Source: Chloroflexota bacterium (GTDB lineage: Bacteria > Chloroflexota > Chloroflexia > Thermomicrobiales > UBA6265). Taken from it: DNA of 52,653 nucleotides. Location of the stretch: assembly GCA_023423795.1 (NCBI GenBank), contig JAFAEX010000011.1, forward strand, positions 1-52,653, in the 5' to 3' direction. Position numbers and translations under genes: made by a program. The notes under the pieces are model-generated. The model saw only the letters and a list, made by a program, of their open reading frames with translations. It was not told the origin of the DNA and did no database searches. Position 1 is the stretch's first letter. The number at the start of each line of letters is the position of its first letter. Positions 34,505 to 43,427 of this stretch are shown in pieces.

Positions 34505-35146
34505 ATGGGTCGGGTATGCGTTGCGGGCTTCTCGGTGTCGATTGACGGGTTCGGCGCGGGCGTCGATTAAAGCCTTGCCGCTCCGCTCGGCAAGCGGGGC
34601 GAAACACACCACGAATGGATGACCGGAACGCGAATGTTCAAGGCGATGATCGGAAAGGACGGCGGCACTGACGGCATCGACGACGCGTTCGCGACCCGTT
34701 CGATGCAGGGATTCGGCGCGTTCATCCTCGGTCGAAACATGTTCGGCCCGGTGCGGGGCGCCTGGCCGGACGAGACATGGAGGGGGTGGTGGGGCGACAA
34801 CCCGCCCTATCACGCCCCGACCTTCGTGCTGACCCACCATCCGCGGCCGCCGATCGTGATGGACGGCGGCACCACGTTCCACTTCGTTGCCGACGGCATC
34901 GAGGCGGCGCTCCGCCGCGCGAAAGAGGCGGCAGGGGATGGCGACGTCAAGATCGGCGGCGGCGTGGCGACGGTCCGCCAATACCTCCAGGCCGGCCTGA
35001 TCGACGAAATGCACCTCGCGGTCGCCCCGGTCGCGCTCGGGCAGGGCGAGGCCCTGTTCGCCGGCATCGACCTGCCGGGACTCGGCTTCGAGATTGTCGA
35101 ACGCGCATCGACCGCCTCGGGGACTCACCTCGTCTTGCGTCGTTGA
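34505..35146 (+). pseudogene. dihydrofolate reductase/RibD-C-like protein gene interrupted by one in-frame TAA
   Basis: An ATG at 34505 with a perfect AAGGAGGT site opens MGRVCVAGFSVSIDGFGAGVD, the typical N-terminus of the RibD-C/DHFR-like family. A TAA follows at 34568-34570. The same frame then continues without gap as SLAAPLGKRGETHHEWM and on to the stop at 35144-35146, with the family core (DDAFATRSMQGFGAFILGR, KIGGGVATVRQYL, IDEMHLAVAPVALGQG). From memory, relatives read DQSLxxPLG here, so one CAA-to-TAA change (Gln22) explains the break. Either this is a recent pseudogene, a sequencing error, or translation restarts internally near 34619, which would lose part of the nucleotide-binding fold. 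Confidence 0.8.
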
Positions 35147-35242
35147 GTTTCCTGCGCGAGAACCGGGCACGCTCCGCCGCCGGCTTCGTTCACCGTCGGT
35201 AGCGTCCACGGAATCAGTCTGGCAAGGTCGGTGGCAACGTGC

Positions 35243-35521
35243 TCACCCCGCCTCGCCGCTGACCTTGCCGGGCGGTGGGGTCTCGTGGTCGATCGCCGGT
35301 ACGGCGTCGGGAGCGAGCCGGATGCCGGTGGCGCGCAGGTGCTCGCCGGGCCGGTCGCCCTCGCCTTGGTGGACCCCGAACAGCACGGCGACGCCCGGTC
35401 CCATCTCCTCGAACTCGGGTCCGCTGAGCGCGGATCGGTGGAAGAAGTACTCCTCCCCGTTCGGCCCGATGATGAATCCGTATCCTTCGACGGGAACGAC
35501 GCGATCGACCGTTCCTTGCAT
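35243..35521 (-). CDS. cold-shock-domain protein with C-terminal extension
   Basis: 92 residues from ATG 35521, with GGAGG six bases upstream; the preceding ATG at 35524 is too close to the site. GTVDRVVPVEGYGFII and EEYFFHRSAL correspond to the RNP1- and RNP2-like strands of the cold-shock fold (the usual motifs are KGFGFI and VFVHFS). GPGVAVLFGVHQGEGDRPGEHLRATGIR completes the barrel. About 25 extra residues (DAVPAIDHETPPPGK...) follow. A single-stranded nucleic-acid binding role is likely. Confidence 0.82.
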   Translation of the reverse strand: MQGTVDRVVPVEGYGFIIGPNGEEYFFHRSALSGPEFEEMGPGVAVLFGVHQGEGDRPGEHLRATGIRLAPDAVPAIDHETPPPGKVSGEAG

Positions 35522-36015
35522 CATCGCCCTCCGCTCGTCTCGCCGGGTTTGCCCGGATCGCGACTCCGGTGTGTCGGGGACGATGCCGCAAGGGGCGTTC
35601 CCGCCTTCCTGCCGGCGGCGGCTCGCGCGATGGCCCGATGGAGCGGTGGCGTGGGTTCGGTGGCGGATGTCATCGGCACCCGCTGCCGGCCGGACGTTCG
35701 GCCCGTCTTCGGCGTCGTTCCCAATGCCCGGGGATGATGGCGATCGCCGTATCGATCTGGACACCGGCCACGCCCGCCCGGGGTTGATGGCCGCATCGAT
35801 TTCGCAGCCGCCATCAACCCCGGGCTACGGGAACGAAATGCTTCCCGGGCTGGGCGCCGCTTCAACAGGCAGCCGTCACCATCCCCGAGCATTCCGCGGT
35901 GCCGATACGTGCCGCAACTCGACAGGTTATCGCCGCGCCCGCTAGCATCAGCGGGCGACGCGCGGCCTGCACCGGGTTGCCCGTCCCAGCCGAACGCCCT
36001 CGCGAAAGGTCCCCG
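35522..36015. other. intergenic region with degenerate GGCGGTTGCC-family repeats
   Basis: 35736-35825 contains GATGGCGATCGCC, GATGGCCGC and CAGCCGCCATCAACCCCGGG. The last closely matches the units at 13697 and 9453. No gene is supported between the cold-shock gene and the zincin gene. Confidence 0.5.
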
Positions 36016-37260
36016 ATGCCGACCCCTTCTTCCCGCCAAGGCCTCGGCGGGATTCCCAACCGGCGCCTGCTCGCCGCCGGCGTCATCGCCGGCGCCGCCC
36101 TCGGCGGCTGGGCGCTCAGCCGCAATCGCGCGCCGTCCACCAACGTCGGCGACACGCCGGGGATGATCGATTGGGAGCGCGTGCGCTCCATCGCCATCTC
36201 GATGAACCGCGGCGCGGCCATGACCGCGCCCGAACGCGCCGCCCTCACCGAGCGCTACCGGGCGCTCGCCGCCCGCTGCGAGCCGATCGTCGCCGCCTAT
36301 ACCGGCGACACGCTGCCGCCCGGCGCGGAACGCACCTTCGCCTTCGACCGGGTGGACTGGATCAACGCCAACATCGACGGCTTCGCCCGGATGTTCGCCC
36401 CGCTGGAAGCGCTGAACCCGTCCACCGGCGGCTCCGCGGCGACCATGCTCGTGGGCGGGCTCAACCAGACGGTGGCCTCCACCGAGGTCGGGTTGCTGCT
36501 GGGCTACCTCGCGCGGCGTGTGCTCGGGCAGTACGACCTGGCGTTGCTGGGCCGGGAGCCGCTGGAAGCGGGCAAGCTCTACTACGTGGAGCCGAACATC
36601 GTCGCCGTCGAGACGCAACTCGGGCTGCCCGCCGAGGATTTCCGCACCTGGCTGGCGCTGCACGAGATCACCCACGCGTTCGAATTCGAAGCCCATCCGT
36701 GGTTGCGCGAGCACATGAACGGACTGCTGGAACGGTACTTCGACCTGCTGCGCGACGACGCGGAACGGCTGCGCAAGGAGGGCCTGAAGGGCCTCGGCGC
36801 GTTCGTCGGGCGGGCACGCGCGGGCGGCGGCGACGGCGGCTGGATCGCGGCCCTGATGACGCCGGAGCAGAAGGTGATCTTCGCCGAGATGCAGGCGACG
36901 ATGTGCGTGGTGGAGGGGTACTCCAACCACATCATGAACGCGGTCGGCAAGGACCTGCTGCCGACCTACGAGCTGATCGCGCGCCGGTTCGCCCAGCGTC
37001 AGCTCCAGAAATCGCCCGCCGAGCAACTCTTCGCCCGCCTCACCGGCCTGACGGTGAAGCTGGAGCAGTACCGGCTGGGCGAGGCGTTCATCGACCGCAT
37101 CGCCGCCGAGCGCGGCCACGCCACCGCGAAGCGAGTCTGGGATGGTCCCGAGTACCTGCCCGACATGGACGAGATCCGCAATCCCGAGCGCTGGCTGGCG
37201 CGCATCGACGCCCGCGACCGCGCGCTGGAACGCCGCGCCGGGGAAACCGCCACCACCTGA
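36016..37260 (+). CDS. zincin_2/DUF2342-type metalloprotease-like protein
   Basis: 414 residues from ATG 36016. A short N-terminal hydrophobic segment (about 19-35) may anchor or export it. LHEITHAFEFEAHPW contains the HExxH zinc motif with a downstream acidic residue. The surrounding sequence (LYYVEPNIVAVE, MQATMCVVEGYSNHIMNAVG, EQYRLGEAFIDRI) matches the family described as coenzyme-F420-biosynthesis-associated or zinc-dependent metalloprotease, common in Actinobacteria and Chloroflexota. No F420 genes are in the window, so the link to F420 rests only on the family name. A heptamer tandem repeat begins four bases after the stop. Confidence 0.88.
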   Translation: MPTPSSRQGLGGIPNRRLLAAGVIAGAALGGWALSRNRAPSTNVGDTPGMIDWERVRSIAISMNRGAAMTAPERAALTERYRALAARCEPIVAAYTGDTLPPGAERTFAFDRVDWINANIDGFARMFAPLEALNPSTGGSAATMLVGGLNQTVASTEVGLLLGYLARRVLGQYDLALLGREPLEAGKLYYVEPNIVAVETQLGLPAEDFRTWLALHEITHAFEFEAHPWLREHMNGLLERYFDLLRDDAERLRKEGLKGLGAFVGRARAGGGDGGWIAALMTPEQKVIFAEMQATMCVVEGYSNHIMNAVGKDLLPTYELIARRFAQRQLQKSPAEQLFARLTGLTVKLEQYRLGEAFIDRIAAERGHATAKRVWDGPEYLPDMDEIRNPERWLARIDARDRALERRAGETATT

Positions 37261-37264
37261 CGGA

Positions 37265-37341
37265 GGGCCGAGGGCCGAGGGCCGAGGGCCGAGGGCCGAG
37301 TGCCGAGTGCCGAGTGCCGAGTGCCGAGTGCCGAGTGCCGA
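37265..37341 (+). repeat. heptamer tandem array (5 x GGGCCGA, 6 x GTGCCGA) with conserved flank
   Basis: Eleven perfect 7-bp units. Downstream, AATGGTAGGCCG and GGCCGCTGCGTGCTTGCCGA are shared with the array at 50104. Inverted ACTCGGCAC closes the element near 37420, so the transcript can fold back. The whole element is about 150 bp and fills the gap before the GNAT gene. Confidence 0.9.
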
Positions 37342-37440
37342 GAATGGTAGGCCGGGCGCGCCGCGGGCCGCTGCGTGCTTGCCGACTCGCCTGCTTGCCG
37401 ACTTCGCAACTCGGCACTTGTCGTATCGCGGAGCGTCGCC

Positions 37441-38034
37441 ATGCACGTCTACCTCGAAACCGAGCGGCTGCTCCTGCGGCGGTTCACTCGGGACGATGAG
37501 GACGACCTCGTCGCGCTCGACGGCGATGCGGAGGTGATGCGCTACATCACCGGCGGCGCGCCGACGCCGCGCGAAGAGATCCGCGACGACGTGCTGCCGG
37601 CGTTTCTGGCGTACTACGACCGGCCGGACGGCTACGGGTTCTGGGCCGCGAACGCGAAAGACGGCGGCGAGTTCCTCGGCTGGTTCCACCTGCGCCCGCT
37701 GCCGGAGGATCCGCCGGACGTGCCGGAGTTGGGCTACCGGCTGCGGCGGTCCGCGTGGGGCAAGGGCTACGCCAGCGAGGGCGCGCGGGCGCTCATCGCC
37801 AGGGCGTTCTCCGACCTCGGCGCGCGGAGGGTGACCGCGTCCACGATGGCGGTCAACGTCGCCTCCCGCCGGGTGATGGAGAAGGCCGGCATGGCGCTGG
37901 TGCGGACATTCCACGCCGATTGGCCGGTCCGCATCCCCGGCGACGAACACGGCGACGTCGAATACGCCATCACCCGCGAGGATTGGGAGCGGTGGCGGGC
38001 GCAGCGCGCGGCCGGTTCGTCCGGAGCCCGCTAA
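37441..38034 (+). CDS. GNAT-family N-acetyltransferase (RimJ/RimL-like)
   Basis: 197 residues from ATG 37441. ETERLLLRRFTRDDEDDL opens the RimJ/RimL-type GNAT fold. LGYRLRRSAWGKGYASEGARALI holds the acetyl-CoA pyrophosphate loop in the form R-x-x-x-x-G-K-G-Y-A. VNVASRRVMEKAGM is the conserved last helix. The acceptor could be a protein N-terminus or a small amine. It is a single gene following the heptamer repeat. Confidence 0.9.
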   Translation: MHVYLETERLLLRRFTRDDEDDLVALDGDAEVMRYITGGAPTPREEIRDDVLPAFLAYYDRPDGYGFWAANAKDGGEFLGWFHLRPLPEDPPDVPELGYRLRRSAWGKGYASEGARALIARAFSDLGARRVTASTMAVNVASRRVMEKAGMALVRTFHADWPVRIPGDEHGDVEYAITREDWERWRAQRAAGSSGAR

Positions 38035-38214
38035 CGGGCCGCCCTCGTGTCGCAACGGGATAGGTCCTGCCGAGACGTCCGGCTCGTCCGTCGCCCTCGA
38101 CGGCGCGCCGGTCGCAGCCTCGGCACGAGGGTTGCATGGCGACGGGTTCCGGCGGGCGACGCGGCGGCGCGTCGCCGCCGGGAATCCAGACGCTTCGGCA
38201 CGAAGGGCGGCGAC

Positions 38215-38754
38215 ATGAAGGCGAAGAGAATCCGGGGATTTGCGACCGGCGCGGGCGCGGTGGCGCTCGGCCTGACCATCGGCGCGGGCGGTCTCGCGGC
38301 GCAGCCCGGCGACGAACTCGCGGCGGGCATCTTCGAAGGAACCTGCGGCAGCCCCGGCGACAACCGGCTGTTCGACCTCGGCGACCTCGAAGCCACCGAT
38401 GATGACGACCGGGGCCGGACGTCGACCATCGCCGGCACGCCCGTGGCGGGTCCGGTCTTCGAGGAAGAGGACGACATTTCGGCGTCGATCGACGAATTGA
38501 CCGCCACGCCCCACGTCGTGCTCGTCTTCGCCAGCGACGCCGCCGATGCCCCGGTGGCGGCCTGCGGCGAGATCACTGGCGAGGCGAGCGACGGCCGGCT
38601 GCGGGTGACGCTGGAGCCGGTCGATGGTTCCGGCATCGGCGGCGTCGCCACGTTCCGGCCCGACAACGACGATACCGACGACGACGATGACCAGACCGAA
38701 GTCCTCGTCCAGGTCCAGCGCGGCGTCGAGGCGACGGGCACGCCGACGGCCTGA
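38215..38754 (+). CDS. secreted acidic protein of unknown function
   Basis: 179 residues from ATG 38215. Signal peptide 1-29 (ends GGLAAQ). The mature protein is strongly acidic, with DDDD clusters and a C-terminal DNDDTDDDDDQTE stretch. IFEGTCGSP and VAACGEITG supply two cysteines that may pair. The pattern of a short extracellular beta-sheet domain (RLRVTLEPVDGSGIGGVATF) recurs in secreted Chloroflexota proteins, as far as I recall. No catalytic motif is seen. It ends four bases before a strong promoter for the next unit. Confidence 0.75.
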   Translation: MKAKRIRGFATGAGAVALGLTIGAGGLAAQPGDELAAGIFEGTCGSPGDNRLFDLGDLEATDDDDRGRTSTIAGTPVAGPVFEEEDDISASIDELTATPHVVLVFASDAADAPVAACGEITGEASDGRLRVTLEPVDGSGIGGVATFRPDNDDTDDDDDQTEVLVQVQRGVEATGTPTA

Positions 38755-38758
38755 CTCG

Positions 38759-38787
38759 TTGACAGATCGTTGGCTCGGCCCTATGCT
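38759..38787 (+). promoter_or_regulatory. strong sigma-70-type promoter
   Basis: TTGACA, 17 bases, TATGCT: consensus -35, good -10 and ideal spacing. Transcription should start near 38794 and run into the leader ORF and the terminator at 38996-39036. Confidence 0.75.
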
Positions 38788-38842
38788 GCGGTTCCGCCGC
38801 GATGCGGCAACCCTGCTCGATGTCGAAACACGGAGCCTTCCC

Positions 38843-38968
38843 ATGGAACGGATCGACGCCAACGCGGCAAGGATGACCGGCGCGAACGCCGGCTCCGTGC
38901 GCCCGCGTGGCGGAGCCGTGCCCTTCGCCATGCCGACCGGGAGGCCCTCCGTGTCGCCGGAACCGTGA
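38843..38968 (+). CDS. possible 41-residue leader peptide before the ABC exporter
   Basis: ATG 38843 has GGAG seven bases upstream. The product begins MERIDANAAR and ends RPSVSPEP; it contains RPR and several prolines. It stops 27 bases before the terminator stem, and a GACCG-TTCG-CGGTC hairpin (38967-38980) overlaps the stop codon. Gene order of promoter, short ORF, terminator and exporter resembles ribosome-mediated attenuation. It may also be a chance ORF in a non-coding RNA. Confidence 0.35.
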   Translation: MERIDANAARMTGANAGSVRPRGGAVPFAMPTGRPSVSPEP

Positions 38969-38995
38969 CCGTTCGCGGTCAGCATCGGGTTCCCG

Positions 38996-39036
38996 CCGCG
39001 GGCGAGGGTTTCTCCCTCGCCCGCGGTTCTTTTTTT
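38996..39036 (+). terminator. intrinsic terminator upstream of the ABC exporter genes
   Basis: Perfect 13-bp stem, CCGCGGGCGAGGG (38996-39008) with its complement (39014-39026), a five-base loop, then TTCTTTTTTT. This is the clearest rho-independent terminator in the window. Only 23 bases separate it from the ribosome binding site of the next gene. Confidence 0.9.
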
Positions 39037-39072
39037 GCCTGCCGACCTGCCGCCACAGCGAGGACGACGCGC

Positions 39073-39941
<869 letters not shown>

Positions 39942-39945
<4 letters not shown>

Positions 39946-40823
39946 GCGCGAACGCGACCTCGCGACCGAATCCGCTGCCCGGCGCGCGCGCCGGGGCGTG
40001 GCGGCAAACCCGGGCATCCTGGGCATTCGTCGAACGCAACTTCTACCTGGTGCGGCGCTACTGGCACCTCGAACTGGCGTTCCTCGTCTTCAACGTCACC
40101 TCGGCGATGAGCGTGCTCTACATCGGCGAAGCCCAGATGCAGCGCGACGCGGCCGGCGGCGTTCCCGCCGACCAGCGGCTCGACCTCGTGCTCTATCTCG
40201 GGATCGGCACCGTCGTCTGGGCCTACCTGCGGGCGGTCTTCGCCAACGTCGGCGAAATGGTCGCCTGGGAGCGCTGGGAGGGGACGATCGAGTACACGAT
40301 GATGGCCCCGATCTCCCGCCTCACGCACATGCTGGGCGTGTCGCTGTTCAGCATCATCTACGGGCTGGCCCGCTCGGCGCTGTTGCTGGCGGTGCTGGCG
40401 CTGTTCTTCAGCGTGGACTTGAGCCGCGCCAACTTCGGCGGGGCGACGCTGGTGCTGCTGGCCGGCAGCCTGAGCTTCATCGGGTTCGGCATCATGGCGG
40501 CCACGTTGCCGCTGCTGTTCCCGGAGCGCGGCGACGAGATGACGTTCGTGATCTCTTCGATCCTGCTGCTGGTCTCCGGCGTCTACTACCCGATCTCCGT
40601 GCTGCCGGACTGGATGCAGCCGCTGGCGACCATCTCGCCGGCCACCTACGTGCTCGACGGGATGCGGGCCACCCTGCTCGACGGCGCGGCCACGTCCTCG
40701 CTCGGCGGGGTCATGCTGCCGATCCTGCTGCTCGGCGCGGCATCGCTGCCGATCGGGCTGGCGGTCTTCGGCTGGGCCGAGCGCTACGCCAAGCGCACCG
40801 GAAAGCTGAAGCGCAGCGGGTAG
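39942..40823 (+). CDS. ABC-2 type permease
   Basis: 293 residues with about six hydrophobic segments (near 45-65, 85-105, 130-160, 165-195, 205-220 and 250-275). The conserved ABC-2 segment PISRLTHMLGVSLFSIIYG and the GVYYPISVLPDWMQPLATISPATYVLDGMR signature near the end are clear. It pairs with the preceding ATPase to form an exporter of unknown cargo. The ATGA overlap indicates translational coupling. A long palindrome 24 bases after the stop probably ends the transcript. Confidence 0.93.
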
Positions 40824-40846
40824 GCCGGGCATCGTCGGGGCGACGC

Positions 40847-40938
40847 TTTCCCGTCATCCCGAGCTTGTCGAGGGATCTCGTCGATCGTCCGTACCGGAGA
40901 GAAACGAGATCCCTCGACAAGCTCGGGATGACGGGAAA
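40847..40938. repeat. 35-bp perfect inverted repeat, REP-like copy 2
   Basis: Arms at 40847-40881 and 40904-40938 are perfect reverse complements over 35 bases, starting TTTCCCGTCATCCCGAG, with a 22-base loop. It is related to 8675-8756. Likely 3' end structure for the ABC operon. Confidence 0.9.
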
Positions 40939-41038
40939 GAGGCCGCGCCTCCGGACCTTCACTTCTGCTTACCGGTTACGCCAATCGGCTACGATCTCGC
41001 CGAGGGAGACGCATCGGGAGCAGGCAACGATCGACGTT

Positions 41039-41341
41039 GTGGCGGACAACCTGGAGGCGATCCGCGCCCTCTGCCGCGAATACGGCGTGTCGCGGCTCGA
41101 CCTGTTCGGCTCGGCCTCGACCGGAGAATTCGTGCCGGGGAAGTCCGACATCGATTTCCTCGTCGAATACGCGCAAAACGCCGACCTGGGTCCGTGGATC
41201 GGCCGCTACTTCGAACTGCGCGACCGGCTGTCGGCATTGCTCGGCCACCCGGTCGATCTCGTCATGGCCGGGGCGCCAAGGAACCGGTTCGTCATCCAGG
41301 GCATCGAAGAGAGCCGGCGGCCGCTTTATGCTGCGCAGGAC
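41039..41341 (+). CDS. mntA: MNT-type nucleotidyltransferase (probable antitoxin of a HEPN/MNT pair); frame lacks a stop at the expected end
   Basis: A GTG at 41039 starts VADNLEAIRALCREYGVSRLDLFGS. The nucleotidyltransferase core is GSASTGEF with SDIDFLVEY (GSx10DxD-type site), then HPVDLVMAG and the usual family ending IEESRRPLYAA near 41340. In other HEPN/MNT pairs the gene stops at this point. Here the frame stays open for over 1.4 kb, through the HEPN gene in another frame and across the antisense of the rhodanese gene, to 42775. The end given is where family similarity stops. MNT proteins neutralise HEPN toxins, in characterised cases by AMPylation. Confidence 0.7.
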
Positions 41342-41678
41342 GAGGGCCTACCTCGCGGATATGCGGGAAGCCGCCGCGTACATCCGCGAACTCACCGATG
41401 GGCACAGCGAAGCCTCGTACCGAACGACCAAGCCGCTCCGGCAGCTCGTGGAACGCACCTTCGAGATCATCGGCGAAGCGATGCGGCGGTTGCTCCACCA
41501 CGACCCAGCGATCGCCGAGCGCTTCCCCGATGGCCGGAAGATCGTGGCGTTTCGCAACGTCATCGCCCACGATTACGACGCGATCGACGATGGCGTCGTC
41601 TGGACGGTGGCCACGACGGACGTTCCGAAACTCGTCGCGATCATCGACGCGATCCTCGACGAAACGGCGTCCGGATGA
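41328..41678 (+). CDS. hepT: HEPN-domain protein (probable toxin RNase of a HEPN/MNT pair)
   Basis: 116 residues from ATG 41328, overlapping the end of the nucleotidyltransferase domain in another frame. The sequence is all helical. The catalytic HEPN motif R-x4-H is present as RNVIAH, followed by YD as in DUF86/HepT proteins (RNxxAHxY). KPLRQLVERTFEIIGEA matches the dimer helix. HepT proteins act as RNases or tRNA-cleaving toxins and are countered by MntA. Gene order (MNT then HEPN, overlapping) matches known pairs. Confidence 0.88.
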   Translation: MLRRTRAYLADMREAAAYIRELTDGHSEASYRTTKPLRQLVERTFEIIGEAMRRLLHHDPAIAERFPDGRKIVAFRNVIAHDYDAIDDGVVWTVATTDVPKLVAIIDAILDETASG

Positions 41679-41727
41679 CCTCCCGTTCGCTGGGCAAGAT
41701 GTGGGCCGGTGCGCCCATTCGGACAAC

Positions 41728-41755
41728 GGCCCTGTCGAGCGCGCTCGACAGGGCC
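41728..41755. terminator. 28-bp perfect palindrome between convergent genes
   Basis: GGCCCTGTCGAGC and its exact complement with no loop bases beyond the central GC. It lies between the HEPN gene and the convergent rhodanese gene and may terminate both; there is no T tract. Confidence 0.5.
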
Positions 41756-41803
41756 ATTCACGCACCCAGCGGGATCATCGTCCGGCCAAGCCACCGGCGA
41801 CGG

Positions 41804-42700
41804 TTACCGCTTCTCTCCGAACGGCTCCGGGCCCTTGGCGATGGGGACGCCGACCATGCTCCCCCACTCCGTCCACGAGCCGTCGTAGTTGCGCACGTCG
41901 GGATGGCCGAGCAGGTACTTCAGCACGAACCAGGTGTGGGACGACCGCTCGCCGATCCGGCAGTAGGCGATGGTCGGCTGGTCCGGCGTGATCCCCTGTG
42001 CCTCGTAGAGGTCCTTCAACTCGACCGCGCTCTTGAAGGTGCCGTCGGTGTTTGCCGCCGTCGCCCACGGCACGTTGCGCGCGCCGAGCACGTGGCCGCC
42101 GCGCTGCGCGCCTTCCTGCGGGTAGTTGACCATGTGGATGACTTCGCCGGTGTACTCCTGCGGCGAGCGCACGTCCACCAGCTTCGGGTCGCCGGACTTG
42201 ACCATCGCCATCACGTCGTCGCGGAAGGCGCGGATCGAGAGGTCGGCCTCCTGCGCGACGTAGTCCGTCTCCGGGTAGGTCGGGTAGCCCCGCTCCATCG
42301 GCCGGCCCTCGGCTTCCCAGAGCGAGCGGCCGCCGTTCATGATCCGGCAGTCCTCGTGGCCGTACATCTTGAACAGCCAGAAGGTGTAGGTCGCGTACCA
42401 GTTGTTGCGGTCGCCGTAGAAGACCACCGTCGTGTCGTTGGCGATGCCGGCGCGCTTCATCAGCGCCTCGAACCCGGCCTTGTCGATGAAATCGCGCGCC
42501 ACCGGGTCCTGCAAATCGGTGTGCCAGTCGAGTTTGACCGCCCCCGGGATATGCCCGAGGTCGTAGAGCAGGATGTCCTCGTCGGATTCGACGATGCGCA
42601 CCTTCGGGTCGTCGAGGTGCTCGGCGACCCATTCGGTCGAGACCAGCACCTCGGGGTGGGCGTAGCCGGTGGACTGGAGCCGGGGATCGGTGGCGACCAT
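41804..42700 (-). CDS. thiosulfate sulfurtransferase (tandem rhodanese domains)
   Basis: 298 residues. Two rhodanese domains: an inactive N-terminal one (about 18-135) and a C-terminal one (about 165-290) with the active-site loop CRIGERSSHTWF, where Cys is the persulfide acceptor. CRxGxR favours thiosulfate over 3-mercaptopyruvate. Conserved segments VLVSTEWVAEHLDDP, FYGDRNNWYA and KLVDVRSPQEYTGE match actinobacterial CysA/SseA-type enzymes. It transfers sulfane sulfur from thiosulfate to cyanide or other thiophilic acceptors in the cytoplasm. Confidence 0.94.
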   Translation of the reverse strand: MVATDPRLQSTGYAHPEVLVSTEWVAEHLDDPKVRIVESDEDILLYDLGHIPGAVKLDWHTDLQDPVARDFIDKAGFEALMKRAGIANDTTVVFYGDRNNWYATYTFWLFKMYGHEDCRIMNGGRSLWEAEGRPMERGYPTYPETDYVAQEADLSIRAFRDDVMAMVKSGDPKLVDVRSPQEYTGEVIHMVNYPQEGAQRGGHVLGARNVPWATAANTDGTFKSAVELKDLYEAQGITPDQPTIAYCRIGERSSHTWFVLKYLLGHPDVRNYDGSWTEWGSMVGVPIAKGPEPFGEKR

Positions 42701-42778
42701 CGCGGTCCTCCTTCATCGTGTCGTGGGGAAGCGCGCATCGCGCCCTCGTCGCTCCCATCATGCCATCAGCGATGATCT

Positions 42779-43363
42779 TTATCCAGAACTGCGATTCCGG
42801 CTGCGCTGCCACGACGCCGCCTCTTCGGCGTGGCCGAAGGCCGCCGCGTTGCCCATTCCGGCCAGCATCGCGGCGCGCACGATGGAGCCGATCTGCGCGA
42901 GGTGGGCGCGGTCGTGGGCGACCCACTCGGCGAGCAGATTGGGGATCGTCACCTCGCCCACGTCCGGGTGAACGCCGGCGACGGCGAGGTCGGTCGTCGC
43001 CAGTTCCCGCACCACCGAAACGCCGAGGGCGCGCACCTTGGCGAACTCGTCCAGCAGCGCCTGGGCATCCTTGTCGCAATCGCCGCGGGCGGCGGCGACG
43101 GCGTCCGGGTCCCAGCGCTCGAACACCGACCCCGGCGCTTCCCGCAGCAGGATCACGCGGTTGAGGAACGCCCGCATGTCCGCTTCGGTCAGGTGGCCGA
43201 GGACTTCCAGCGCGCACCACTCGCCCGGCGCGGGCCGCCAGCGACGCAGCGCGTCCGGCATCCCCTGCAACTCGGCCCAGACCATCGCCGGGGTCGCCGT
43301 CAGCATCCGCTCGATGTCGGCAAGGGTGCAGCCCGGTGCTTGCGGCAGGTGCGGATCGGTCAT
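42779..43363 (-). CDS. DinB-family protein
   Basis: 194 residues from ATG 43363, preceded by GGGGAGA. A four-helix DinB pattern is visible: the first helix contains AMVWAELQGMPDALRRWRPAPGEW, then LEVLGHLTEAD with the first metal-site histidine, and later AEWVAHDRAHLAQI, which supplies the His-x3-His of the usual triad. DinB-superfamily members are often metal-dependent thiol transferases or hydrolases; the substrate is unknown. It is encoded downstream of the RHH/PIN module on the same strand. Confidence 0.85.
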   Translation of the reverse strand: MTDPHLPQAPGCTLADIERMLTATPAMVWAELQGMPDALRRWRPAPGEWCALEVLGHLTEADMRAFLNRVILLREAPGSVFERWDPDAVAAARGDCDKDAQALLDEFAKVRALGVSVVRELATTDLAVAGVHPDVGEVTIPNLLAEWVAHDRAHLAQIGSIVRAAMLAGMGNAAAFGHAEEAASWQRSRNRSSG

Positions 43364-43427
43364 CGGTTCTCCCCTCGGGCGCCTACCGAAGCAGCACATG
43401 GCAGCGCGCTTTTCGGCTCCCCCGCTG

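Noticed and set aside
37265..37341. CRISPR array or coding repeat at the heptamers
   Set aside because: Seven-base tandem units without spacers, starting after a stop codon; a 7-bp period is not in frame with codons.
38794..39036. Known small RNA or riboswitch (SRP RNA, 6S, tmRNA, RNase P, SAM family)
   Set aside because: I looked for their invariant sequence blocks and found none; only a short GCGGCAACCC resemblance to SAM-type junctions, too weak to support a call.
39998..42775. A 925-codon plus-strand frame spanning the ABC permease, palindrome and MNT region
   Set aside because: It crosses the real permease in another frame, a palindrome and antisense of rhodanese. Only the MNT segment (about 41039-41341) has family similarity.
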